From the NCBI GenBank assembly GCA_020747065.1, contig JAGMVK010000003.1:2480001-2544000 (forward strand): DNA of 64,000 nt, in the 5' to 3' direction. Below the pieces are notes generated by a model. That model saw nothing but the letters and a program-made list of their open reading frames with translations, did no database searches and had not been told where the DNA came from. The position numbers were made by a program, and so were the translations under genes. Numbering within the stretch: position 1 is the first letter of the stretch; every line of letters begins with the position of its first letter. This document shows, piece by piece, positions 34,501-45,558 of this stretch. This DNA is from Cadophora sp. MPI-SDFR-AT-0126 (lineage: Eukaryota > Ascomycota > Leotiomycetes > Helotiales > Ploettnerulaceae).

Positions 34501-35138
34501 CGACAGGGTCCAGCACAAGGGTCGATCGCTAACACTTTAGCTGCGTGAAACAGTACGGTACCATTCGCCGCCCACTGGCACCAGCACCAACGCCAGCTAG
34601 CCGTGTCGAGTATTTCTCTGAACCGAACCGAACTGAACTGCTCCTTAATTATCCAAGGGGTTTTCATGACTTACGCAGCTTGCATTCCAACAGCGGATTG
34701 TTACCTTTGCTATTTGCTTTAGAGTCCGAGGATACTGATAGTTGGCAATCCAACACTACCACTTTGGCGCTCACCACTGCGACTTTCGGTAAGACTAAGA
34801 CATACTCCTGCAGGATTGAACGATGGCATCATATTTCGACCGTGGCCTCCGAAATATCTTTCTGACTCCTACTAACCTACTTTCAACTCGCAGGTCTCTC
34901 GAATTCCCCTCCTGCCCTCCGCGGATCATAAGCCTTGCCCTCGCTATAGAAGATTTCCTAGATTCAAGGTTTCCTTACCTCGAGGCTACCCCACCAGTCC
35001 CACTATCAATCAACTTCAGAACGCTCAAGTGGTAGAGACCCCCCGGTCCCAGACGGCATATCAAGCAGGACTGTATATCAAGTTTGAAGGACTGAGAGTC
35101 CAAATCATCTGGGGCTTTTTCGTGCGCCAGTGATCACA

Positions 35139-37303
35139 ATGGCGTCACAGACCTCTCCTGCATCACCGCCTCGAAAACCTTTACCGGCAGGGTCTCCGCC
35201 CAGCGTCGTGGACAACAGCGAATACAAGGGAAACGGCGGCAGCCCGAATCGAAAGCCCCTACCTAACATCCCCATACCAGCATCAGGACGGATACAAGGA
35301 GCACCGATGTCACCAGTCAAAGTCAATGTGCAGCGGGAGGATTGGCCGCCTCGGGCATCTGCAGCCACAATTGAAGATGGGAATGGGAATTTCTCTCAAA
35401 AATCCGAGCAGGACGACTCTGGACAGCACGAACGTGTAGAATCTCAGGTGCCTGTAATGCAAGATATACCCTTCCGCCCAAGCTACAACACGTCCAGAGG
35501 GGAGCAGATTCAACAGCCGCAAACCGCGGTGATCTCGTCAGGAGCAAGTTCAAGTTCTAGGACTCCTTCAGACGAATCACGGAGACGTGGTGGATATCCA
35601 GATATTGACGAAAATGGTAATGAGGTGGAGATTCAACCAGTTCCGCGACTTCAATATCACCATCAATCGCACAATTCGGAAGGTGGTAATCGTCAAAGGG
35701 GGCCTTACAGTCCGTACGGTCCGTCGAATGACCTCGTTGACGTTGGACAGTCAATCAATCGCCATTTGACACCAACTTCTCAAATTGGGAGACGCACTCC
35801 TCTTCAGCGACCAATTTCTGCTTACTCCGATATGGGGCCTCGAGGCCGCTCGCCCGGGTTACCTGGATCTCCAAGCTGGGGAGGACGTGCTCCATCGGCA
35901 CATTCTGGGCGATCCAACGATGGGAGGCCTCTTTCATATGTCGACCTAGCCAATATATCATATCCGCAGGCTCCTCCACCGCCGATATCCATGGATAATT
36001 CTCAATTACGATCTGTTGTTGGGACAAACGCCTCGCTGTTGAGCATGGCAAAGACTTTAGAGATGTATAGGCAGAACGTGAAAAAGCTCAACGATGCCGA
36101 AACCCAATATGCTTTTGCCATTTTCCTCATCCAAGCTGCTCAAGAATCGGGACTGGGTCAAGAAGGAGCTATTTCACCTCGGAAAGCAAGTCCAAAACCA
36201 GTAAACCGTGATCTTGATAGCCCTTATATCGAGAAAGCCCAAGCATCACCTCAAGAGCTGCTGGCCGAAGCCAAACACATGTTGCAAAAGTTGTCGGATC
36301 GAAGTTACCCATTCGCACAGTACTATCTCGCTGATGGATACGCTTCAGGGCTGTTTAGCAAAGGGAAGGAGGATTACGGGACGGCATTTCCCCTGTTCGT
36401 GGCCGCTAGCAAGCATGGTCATGCTGAGTCTGGATATCGGGCTGCTTTATGCTACGAGTTTGGCTGGGGTTGTAGAAAAGATCCAGCCAAAGCTGTGCAA
36501 TTTTACAGACAGTCAGCGTCGAAGAATCACCCTGGCGCAATGACTCGTCTTGGGCGTGCTTGTTTATCTGGAGATCTTGGCATGAACAAGTACAGAGAAG
36601 GCTTGAAATGGCTTAAGCGAGCAACGGAATCGGCAGATCTACAGTACAACGCAGCGCCTTACCATCTCGGTCTCCTCTATGAAACCGGTTACGGAGACGA
36701 CATCTTCCAAGATGAGGTATATGCCGCCCAACTATTCACACAAGCAGCAGATCTCGGACATGCTGAAGCCTGCTATCGGCTGGGCGATGCGTACGAGCAC
36801 GGAAAACTCTCATGTCCACGAGATCCAGCGTTGAGCGTACATTTTTACACCGGAGCAGCACAAAAGGGCCACCCAGCTGCCATGATGGCTCTTTGTGCCT
36901 GGTATATGGTAGGCGCAGAACCTGTTCTCGAGAAAGACGAGAACGAGGCATACGAATGGGCGCGCCAAGCAGCAGAGTGCGGTACATATTTTAAATGTCC
37001 CTTTCATACCAATCCATACTAACAGTTGGCACAGGTCTTACCAAAGCCGAATACGCTGTGGGCTACTTCACCGAAATGGGGATCGGTACGCGACGCGACC
37101 CCCTCGAAGCCAATGTTTGGTATGTGAAGGCAGCAGACTCAGGTGACGAGCGAGCCAAACACAGACTTGCTGCCATCAGGGCAGCAGCCAGCGGAGGTAC
37201 ACCGATGGAAGTTGCCCCGCCAAGGAACGGAACGAAGATCAAGAAGAGCGGTAGCGGCAACGAGAAGACGGCGCAGAATGAGAAGGACTGTGTGGTTATG
37301 TGA
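35139..37303 (+). CDS. SKT5: Chitin synthase activator Skt5/Chs4-like Sel1-repeat protein (703 aa, 2 exons)
   Basis: Binds and activates Chs3-type (class IV) chitin synthase and targets it to sites of growth in yeast. Exon 1 is 35139-36981, the intron 36982-37034 (branch CTAAC) and exon 2 is 37035-37303. The N-terminal ~300 residues are Pro/Ser-rich and disordered. From about residue 350 to 670 lie at least six Sel1-type repeats, for example AQYYLADGYASGLF, SGYRAALCYEFGWGCRKDP, AMTRLGRACLSGDLG, APYHLGLLYETGYG, ACYRLGDAYEHGKL and AEYAVGYFTEMGIGTRRDP. A basic segment and the terminal residues Cys-Val-Val-Met form a CAAX box, predicted to be prenylated as in yeast Skt5. The neighbouring divergent gene encodes the presumed partner. 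Confidence 0.92.
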
Positions 37304-38353
37304 TCTGACTGACTGTTTGTTTTTGGATGTGGACCTGACATGATCAGAAGGAGCTTTAATTTGACGCTGTTGTTACTTGCTTGTGTGCAAGTAAGGATAG
37401 AGGAGACTAGAGAGAAGATGGAGCAGGGGAGGACAGTAAAGTCTGAAGCCAAAAACTTTTGACTTTGCTGAAACTCTTTCCTTGTCTCTTCTCGCTGCAT
37501 CTTTTGTTCCCTCTTCGAATTTGCGATGCAAAAGCCCTCGCAGGACAAGAACGTTGAAAGAGCTGTTAATATTTGAACGTGGTAATCTAATTGTATATAA
37601 GCATAAGGGGGGTTTCTTGTCGGGCAGACAGTCGTCTCTCTTTCTCCCTCTATCTCTTCGAAATCTCTCTGGCCTTTAACAAATCACATGCATGCATTGC
37701 TGGGTGGCCGGCGTTCTTTTTGGGGTTTGTCTTACTTCATTCTTCATGGTTCGAGGAGAGGAGAGGAGAGGAGATGAGATCAAAGCATAGTTTAGGGGGT
37801 CACGGATTGGGGATAGGGATGATGGTGTACGAATGAAATTTTGGAATCAAGCATGCATGCGTACTTTATATTAGGATCTTTTTCATGCTTTGAAAGAGAG
37901 ATGGACAGAGAGAGACAGAGCGAAGATGAAATGCGACTGCTGGATTTTCCGATCTAAGTCACATCAGTTCATACACAATCAAAGCGAAAGCTGCGGAACT
38001 GGTTTATGACTTTAAAGCTCCGTTACAGCTATGAAGGAAGAATGCAAGGTATGTTCTGTTAATCCGCCTCAAACCCCTTTGCAGTGGATGGGTACCACTG
38101 TTTGAGCAAGCAAGCTAGCAAAGCAAAGCATTCGTGCCATTTCGTGATATTAAAAAGCAGAAGAAGAATGGGATAGAGAACCCAGCCACCCAGCGCCTGA
38201 CACTTATGCCCGCTCCCCATACCCGAGAACGCCAGCTGTAGGACAAATGAAGGCCCCTTCGTAACCATCCTACTTTCAAGCCTAGCCATAAAAATACTAC
38301 GCAATGTCGTAAAACGCACGGAGAGGTCACGGGAAATGCAGTTCGTAATTTCG
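37304..38353. other. Convergent 3' region between SKT5 and polo kinase genes
   Basis: About 1 kb of non-coding DNA carrying the 3' UTRs of both genes. It includes a GAGGA-type repeat (about 37752-37773) and repeated GCATGC/CATGCATG words. No credible gene. Confidence 0.4.
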
Positions 38354-41300
38354 TTATTCGATATCCGGAATTAGCGCAGAAGGCTTGCGAGGGTCGAACC
38401 AGGCGACTTTTCTATCGTCGCTGCCCTGCCCGCCGACAGTGACCCAAACGTGCTTGTATGGGATTTTGACATTGATGAGCTCTCGGCTGCCAGTCCATCG
38501 GAGACGGCCTTCGATGGATGTGTCGCTCAGACCAATGCCACCGTTGGTGGTCCATTCGTTGACAACTTGTCTGATGAACTCGATCTTCTTACGGAAATCG
38601 TTGGCTTGAGGGATGCCCTGGATCATAGGGTCGATCTCTGGTCGCTTTCGAGTAGTCGATTTGCCAGTACGGGTGGGCTTGCTCATGAAGTTGAGAAGTG
38701 TTTGTACAGGGTAGGAGAGAACTCGTCGGTCGTCCAACGCTGTTGGAGAAATGGTGCCTTTGACCGAGAGATCGCGAGCAGCTTCGAGTGGAAGGTGATA
38801 AAGGTCACACCAAGTACCATCAGCAGAAAGGATGACCTTCGTGTGGTCTGGGAAGTTAAACTGGATAGAATTAGCTGAAGCTCTCGTAGGGGAGCTAAAA
38901 ACCTACTTGGAAATGTCCGTCACAGAATACCCAACAACCCACATCTCCAAATCGCTGATAGAATGTCACAACGTTACCCGGCGCGACATTATCGGTTGAA
39001 CGGTCTGGAGACGACCTAGACAATACCTCGTCGTACGGGTAATCCTGATCTCTACCAAATGCCGTCATGTAGTTCGCGAACTTCTTCCAGAGAACGATCT
39101 TCTCTCGCTTCCTAGTATCCCATTCGTCCCGTCCTCGGGTGAGCCTGGCAGCTTCGCCATCTTCGCTGACCGGCACTTTGAAATTTTGGGGACTGACTTT
39201 TCCACGGAAAATTCCCTTCTCTGCCCTGTCCTCGTAGAACTCGATATTTGGTCCAGAAATGGGTACAATTTGGTGTCGATCAGTGTATGCCTGATTGTTT
39301 CTGTTCTGTAAATGTCTCTCCGCATCTCTAATCACAACACATGTTGGTGGAATGTAACCTTTGTTTGGGTCATTGGGATAAGCCGGGGTCGCCTTGAATA
39401 TGCATCCAACACTGCCATTGCTCAAGATATAGCCCAATCCGAACTTGTTTGTATAATCAACCCACTTGACCACAATGGTGGGAGTTTTCCGGACATCGTT
39501 CTTGCTCTCCAAAGCAATCGTCCTACTGTTGAGAGCGCGCTCCAATTCGGCCTGGAAGCGTTTGAGACTTGCCAGAATATGATCGGGTGCCGTGTTTGGT
39601 AAAGCTTCCAACTTTTCTCGTGGGTTGAAAAGCGAAGCGTTAACATTCAAAGATATAGTAGGCGCGTCAACTTCGCTCGACTTTCTCTCAGCCTCCGCCT
39701 TGTTCAGTTGATTGACAAGGTCTGCTGCCAGTCGATCCTCCACGTCAACAACTTTTTCCGGCTCAGCAGGCTCAACCTTTCGGGGTCTGCCTCTAGGGTT
39801 GATGGTGAGAAGAGGACGTGAGGAACTTTCTTGTGCGGATGCGCGAGCCTTGACAAGACGTGAAGCTGCACCAGCAACAGTTGCTTGGGGTTTGGCTCGT
39901 TGTTGGGCGGCAAAGCTTTGAGTTGGTGGCTTTATGGGCACAATGGGCTGCTCATTGGGCTTCGACTTCACGGGGGATAGAATCTTTTCCAAGACAATCT
40001 GTGCCTTGGAGGCACCTTCCGCCTGCTCCGATAATTGCTTCGCTTCATCTTCGAGGACTTCATGGAATGGTCGATAAACGATATCCTCAGGCAGTGGTAC
40101 TGCAGGTGTGAGCCCGGCTTTCTCCTCATCAGCTACTTCTCGGTAAGTGCTTGTATGCTGTTTTGGTCTCGCAGTCCAGGGTCCAACATCGCACTTCATG
40201 CACAATTTCTTCAGATTTCTTGTATAAAGGTTTGTTCTGCCTGCTCGCATGCCAACTGACAAGAATTGGTTGGTTTCTGGATGCTTCTCACGGAGAGATG
40301 GTGTCATTTCCTCAGGTTGTGGTACCCAGCCACAAGTGAAGAATGGATGTTGCACGATGGTGTCTGGATCAGGTCTTTTTTCGGGTGATTGGAGAAGTTC
40401 AGTGACGAGGTTCTTGGTCTCTTCCGAGATGAAGTTCTCAGAAGTGTCCAGTTTTGGCCAGTCGTACTCTCGCTCTCGAGCTCTGCGGTATATCTCGTCT
40501 GCTGTTGCTGACTGAAACGGTGGCTTTCCAGTGAGCATTGCAAAAATGATGATCCCCAAACTCCAAATGTCAACAGCATGATCATGGCCACCCTTCTCCT
40601 TGGATAAGATCTCCGGGGCAATGTAGTTTGGCGTACCACATAGTGTTGTTCGTCGACAAGCCTGCCAATCCTTGCCGGACATGAGGAGAGCTGCTAGCCC
40701 AAAGTCACCGACCTTAACATTCATTGCTTTATCCAAAAAGATATTGCCCATCTTGAGATCCCGGTGAATGATGCCTTTCGCGTGCATATACTTGATCGCG
40801 CCAGCCATTTGTACTGTCCAAAATCGTACCTCGGGCTCGGTGATGTACTTCCGCTTCTTGACCATGTCCATCAGAGATCCATTTGGGCAAAGCTCCAGAA
40901 CGATATATGTGCATTTTTCATACGAGAATGCTCTGTGGAATTGGACGATATTGGCGTGGTTCATCTTTGAATGAATTTGGAGTTCCGTCTGGAATTTCTG
41001 CTCCATCTTCTTTTGCGGCATGTGACTTTTGACAATCTTTAGGGCGTATCTTTTCTTCGTGCCAGCGAGTTGTCCATCGTAGCAGATTGCAAATCCTCCC
41101 TTGCCTAAGCATTTGCCAGTTTTGTAAATAGCGCCATTGGGACGATCAGAACCTATGTAGGGATCCAGTTAGTTAAATATGCCACGTTACTGCCCAAGCA
41201 GAACCAAGAAGATCGCAAAAGTTTGTGGTCCTTACTGGGAGGCTCGTGCACTTCTTCCGGTGGAGGGGGTGGGTGATCTTTCTCTTTGTTGTTTGCCAAT

Positions 41301-41383
41301 TTTGCTGGTGCTTGCTTCGACTTCAGTGCTGTTTGTTTGACCCGGATGTGAGCATTCGTATCGCGGGGCGAGAGAGCCTCCAT
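38354..41383 (-). CDS. CDC5: Polo-like kinase (Cdc5/PlkA family; 966 aa, 3 exons)
   Basis: Mitotic serine/threonine kinase acting at spindle poles, septation and mitotic exit. Exons: 41383-41236, 41152-38907, 38860-38354; introns of 83 and 46 bases; frame closes. The N-terminus (MEALSPRDTN) is short and Pro-rich. The kinase domain (about residues 55-315) has a GKGGFA glycine loop, ALKIVKS lysine, HRDLKMGNIF catalytic loop, DFG and the activation segment TTLCGTPNYIAPE. A long variable linker precedes two polo boxes: the first starts WVDYTNKFGLGYILSNGSVG, the second includes CWVFCDGHFQFNF and KVILSADGTWCDLYHL. A C-terminal extension of ~140 residues (ends RKPSALIPDIE) goes beyond the usual end of animal PLKs. 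The upstream ORF at 41462-42241 may be spliced onto this gene (see findings). Confidence 0.93.
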
Positions 41384-41461
41384 ATCGATACCCTCTGGAT
41401 ATATGCACCTGTTCATTGTTTTATCAGCGAATGTCACAAATCCAACGCATGACATTGAAAC

Positions 41462-42241
41462 CTACTCCCAAGCTAGAAGGTGCCGGGCCTTCTCGAACAG
41501 GACGTCGGTGGACTGGTGATAAGTATTCCCCTCGATTTCAATGTCCTCAAACGGTTTGAGGAATTGAAAGCTTACTCGGCTGAGTTCCCGGACAGCTCGT
41601 TCTTCAGCCGGATTGTGGCAACAGTAGATCTGAACAGCACGATAGTTAGTAAAGAAGTTTAACTTGTGAGGCCCCGAAGTACGCTCGCAATCCCTGGGCA
41701 CATCAAGGGCTTGGCATAGGATACGCCCTATAATGTCGTAGGTTTCTCTTGGACTTTCAACATGCCATCTTTGGAGGCGGATATAGAGTAGTTGATCCGT
41801 CCAAAGATGAGGTGCGCGAATGAGGATGCCCGGTTGTAGAGACAGGGCTTCCGCCAAATCCTTGACTCTGCGCCGTCTTTGAAGTTCTCGAATGATTTGA
41901 GGACATATGCCACCTCCCTTGGATATCCAATTGTCCGGTGCGCCAAATGTATCCTCCATGTCAAGCTCATGCGGTGCGGTACGAAGGTCATGAAAGGCTG
42001 GCTTACTGTTTATATGCGACGGGTAGGGATCCTCAAAGAGTCGGATGGAGCGAATCACTGGCGTCACAGAAGTCGTGAGTTGCAGTTCGACATTGGAATA
42101 GGGCGTCGTGTTTTCGTGGTCGAGTGTCGGTCGGGTGCTGAGGTCTTCGATTTTTCGTCGTGTACGATCAGCTCTTTCCCAGACCGTGATCGGTAAATAA
42201 GCTAGACGTGGGTGCACTGTCGGCACAGCAACCACAATCAT
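41462..42241 (-). CDS. Hypothetical protein, possibly a 5' exon of the polo kinase gene (259 aa)
   Basis: Open frame from ATG 42241 to TAG 41462. I do not recognise it. It is basic and Arg-rich in places (RRKIEDL, IIRELQRRRRVKDLAEAL), with a C-terminal half that looks folded (WTDQLLYIRLQRWHVES, HKLNFFTNYRAVQIYCCHNP). There is no signal peptide or membrane segment. It lies on the same strand as the polo kinase gene, only 78 bases away, and its stop codon overlaps a plausible GTAGGT donor. It is divergent from the OPA3-like gene with 215 bases between starts. It could be an independent small gene or an N-terminal extension of the kinase. Confidence 0.6.
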   Translation of the reverse strand: MIVVAVPTVHPRLAYLPITVWERADRTRRKIEDLSTRPTLDHENTTPYSNVELQLTTSVTPVIRSIRLFEDPYPSHINSKPAFHDLRTAPHELDMEDTFGAPDNWISKGGGICPQIIRELQRRRRVKDLAEALSLQPGILIRAPHLWTDQLLYIRLQRWHVESPRETYDIIGRILCQALDVPRDCERTSGPHKLNFFTNYRAVQIYCCHNPAEERAVRELSRVSFQFLKPFEDIEIEGNTYHQSTDVLFEKARHLLAWE

Positions 42242-42456
42242 GAATGCTTAGCTAAGGATCAACGAGACCTCAAATATCTCAACCATAGTTGCCTGGACTC
42301 ACCGAAGCTGGCCAATGCTGTGGGAAATGTCGATATGAATTTTGGATAATGGGCTTGAGATACACTCGCAGGACGATTGAATCCCCAAGTCGATGAACAG
42401 CTGCGTGCAAAGGCACAGTATCGAGCCAAGTGTGTTGGAAGGTTGCATCGAGCACC

Positions 42457-43153
42457 ATGGTCCCTCTTCCTCTTTTCAAACTCGGAGCTCTCTTCGTGAG
42501 ACAGATCTCAAAATATGGTGCCGTAAGTCTGCGAATAGGAGCCAAGAATGATCTGCAGGACGGGAGGCTAATTGTACCAGAATTATATCAAATCTCAAGC
42601 CCATGATCATCCGAAATTCCGAACCTACGCCGCACGATATGGACAGACCATCCACCAGATCAATATGCGGATGACAGTCAAGCTGCTTAAAGACTCAGCA
42701 GCAGAAAAACGAGCTAGAGAGAAAGCGGAGGCTCCTACGGTAAAGACGGAGGAGCAGACCCGGCACGACGAGGAACAAAAGGAGAAGAATGCACAGAAGG
42801 AAAAGACGACGAATCAAGAGGCGTCCAAAAGTGTATGGAAGCGGAAATTCAGACCATTGCCTGAAGCTAAGGCCGTAGATTTATTTGCAGATGTCATTGG
42901 CGATGCCTTCGTTCTCCTCGTCGCTGGCGGTTTGATCATTTACGAATATGTCAGGTCGAAGGGCAAACCGGACGCCAATGCGGAGAAGATTGCCGAGTTG
43001 AATTCGAAACTGGAGGCATTGGATGCTCGAGAGAAACAGTTGGAAGAGTCAGAGAAGGAGCAGCAGACTAGGGTTGAAACCCTGGAGCAGGCAATCGAGG
43101 AGATGAGGAAAGCAAGCAGTAAGAAGAAGACTTTGTCGCTTTCTCGATCATGA
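42457..43153 (+). CDS. OPA3-like mitochondrial protein (212 aa, 2 exons)
   Basis: Exon 1 is 42457-42522 (22 codons) and exon 2 is 42581-43153, joined across a 58-base intron. The N-terminus MVPLPLFKLGALFVRQISK followed by HPKFRTYAARYGQTIHQINM is the hallmark of the OPA3 family, which localises to mitochondria. A Lys/Glu-rich stretch (residues ~55-95) is followed by a hydrophobic segment VIGDAFVLLVAGGLIIYEYV, probably membrane-associated. A C-terminal coiled coil follows (KIAELNSKLEALDAREKQLEE). Family members affect mitochondrial morphology and lipid metabolism; the biochemical role is unclear. Length is in the normal range for fungal homologues. Confidence 0.9.
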
Positions 43154-43658
43154 AGCAATAGCAACCACAGCCGATTGTTTCGGACATGAACGAGGGATCT
43201 TCTCAAGCTTCAAATGGCGCACGGCTTGTCCTGAAGGAATGTCCGCTGTAAGATCAGTTGGGTATACCTGGCCACCATGTTGTGGATCATAGACAGGTTA
43301 TTGCGGTAGGGGATTTTTCTGCCCCCTGTATAATTCAACTCTCCGTAGAAGAAAATCTCCAAAATCATGTTCATTTTGTATGACTTTCATACCTCTGCAA
43401 AGCCTTTCTGTTGGATGCATACCTCCGTATACAAGTTCTGGTGGGCTTCTTTTGAACCCTGGTGTTGCTCTATCCTTCCCACACGGGACAGTCTAAGTCC
43501 CTGCCTTTCACTACCTCAATACCAACCCCATTTAGTCTTCCACATCTACCACAGCGCAATCTATACACTTCGACCGAGCGCCCAGCGTAAAAGACGAAGC
43601 GTCTACTTGCCCATCTCTTGAATTTTGCACAACAATTCCCTAACCCAAGAAGGGCAGC
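43154..43658. other. Short intergenic stretch between OPA3-like gene and unknown gene
   Basis: About 500 bases, same-strand neighbours. No element stands out; the right part is C/T-rich as in fungal promoters. Confidence 0.35.
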
Positions 43659-44431
43659 ATGTTCTGCACCTCTCTTCGAAAGCGGCCCGAATGGGCAACT
43701 GTTCCCAACACGCTCCTCTCTTCACAAAGGCCACGGTGGGGAGGTTAGTTACTCACCAACCTCCGCGTCATGCCTAACGGCATCTAACAATCTTACAGAG
43801 CAATCCCTCACAACCCACGATCTGGCTATCCCAATCCCAAACCAGGATGGATCTCTCGACACCTTTCTCTTTCTCGCCCTCTCCCCTTGTGATACCCAGC
43901 CTCCAGCATCGGCAATGGCTCGTATTCAGCATCTTTATCACCATACCGGCGGTCGGAACATAGGCATTGTCTTCCTGCTGAATGAGAAGGTACCCACGAG
44001 CAATGGGACAATAGCTCTGATGAATCTGCAAGTCAGGTACTAGTCACCTTCGCTACGTTACAACTTCATACTAACATACTCCAAGCATCCATTCAACCCT
44101 GGAAATGCCCATCATTCCCCTCTTCTCGCTCTCCACTCTCCAGACAACCCTCTCCAACTTCCAATACCAACTCGTCCATAAACGCCGGTCGGCAGCACCT
44201 ACTCCTGTCCAACCAGCCCTCTCTCTCTTACCGTACTGCACCAACAACCCACCGCTTCCAGAACATGCCCGGAACGTTGTCAGTGACATCTGTCACAGCT
44301 TGGCAGATGTTGCTCGTGCTGCTACAACGGCAGATGGACAGCTGGGTTTGAAGGAATGGCTGGATCCGAGGGTGGCGGGAGCTGCGCAGGATATCATTGA
44401 TTTCTGGGAGGAAGAGATTATTGTCTATTGA
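43659..44431 (+). CDS. Conserved-looking unknown protein (222 aa, 3 exons)
   Basis: Exons 43659-43743, 43799-44036 and 44086-44431; introns of 55 and 49 bases with TCTAAC/ACTAAC branch sites, and the frame closes at a TGA. I do not recognise the family. The middle reads LDTFLFLALSPCDTQPPASAM and GGRNIGIVFLLNE, followed by IALMNLQ and EMPIIPLFSLSTLQTTL. This alternation of strands and helices suggests a small alpha/beta domain. The C-terminus (LKEWLDPRVAGAAQDIIDFWEEEIIVY) is helical and acidic. No signal peptide or membrane span. The clean intron structure argues that it is a real gene. Confidence 0.7.
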
Positions 44432-45558
44432 TCCAGATGGGGCTGACGAGAAGCCATTCCAGGCATAGCTAGTGAGTGCGAAATGACTCTATCTATGCTT
44501 TACTTCTTACTCTGAGGTAGCTTCGGATTTTCGATTGCTAGCACAGGTACGATGTCTATAGATATAGATGTTTGCACACCATGGCTCTACCTAGTAGCTT
44601 ACAATCAGCTACTTTAGCTTTACAGAAACAAAAGAAAATACATGGTCCAGGAACGGGCCGGGACGATCCCCTTATCACTGACTGGTCTGGTCTAAACAGC
44701 CAGCCAGCTATGCAGCTGCAGGTTAGATCCAAAAGACCTCGCGGCCTATGGTGCGTTGAAAGCGATGCAATCAATCAATATCCGTCATCTTTCGAGCCCC
44801 TTCGGGGTTGTGCGTCAGAATGCAAAACAAATCATGCCTTCAATTACCTGATGATACCCAGCAGTGACCCCTCCAAACCCACTTCCCCACCACCTGTGCT
44901 GTAAACATGACGTACCTTCCGGCCGACGAGCCTCACGTCCCGAAAAGCGAAACAGGGCAGCAATCAGGCACAAGGCAGACCATGGTGCATCCATACAGAA
45001 AGAAGAAACGAATCAATTACCCTTGCCAAGGAAGACAGATAGATGTCTGGATGTGACACAATTTAAAGGAAAGGAGGGAAGGAAGGGAAGGAAGGATATT
45101 GAAAGCGTTTCACCCCACAATTGCCTGGTGATGTCGCGCGAGAAGAGAGCACTTACACCCCTGCCTACAGTATATCCCTGTCTGCCTGTCTTCCCATGAC
45201 GTAGCTTCCGAAGCGAGCTAGAGCACGCCAGGAAGGAACCTCATTCATTCATTCGATCGATCAGCTCACTCTTGTACCAGCAGGCATGGGCTTAGGTAGG
45301 TTAGGTTAGGCTTAAAAGAAAGGACATGAAAGGAAAGGAAAGGGCAGGCCTGGGCTGATCTGACCCCGACAGCTACAAAACCACATTCCTCCCCTCTGCT
45401 TCCATCTCTTTCTTCTTCATACAAACCAAAGAAAGAACTTCAACAAAAGACCACAACACTTCCAATCCCAAATCAACAACTCAATCCTTGAGATCTTTGT
45501 ACCCATACCAGACCAAACATCACCACCACCACCACCAAACCGAATAACCTCAGCAATC
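44432..45558. promoter_or_regulatory. Upstream region of RTC3
   Basis: No credible gene in 1.1 kb. Contains a GGAAGG/GGAAAGG purine repeat (about 45069-45099), a TTAGG-type repeat (45293-45311) and C/T-rich core promoter DNA with CCCCT, a stress-response-element core, near 45392. A CACCAC repeat lies near 45520-45538 just before the ATG. Confidence 0.45.

Larger units (their letters stand above)
30761..35138. promoter_or_regulatory. 4.4-kb divergent intergenic region between chitin synthase and SKT5 genes
   Basis: The longest gap in the window. It contains only weak frames (for example 32620-32997 plus), several short tandem repeats and a 13-base palindrome (CTGTAC-T-GTACAG, 34214-34226). 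It must carry both promoters and possibly long 5' leaders; an unrecognised non-coding RNA is possible but nothing shows it. Confidence 0.5.
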
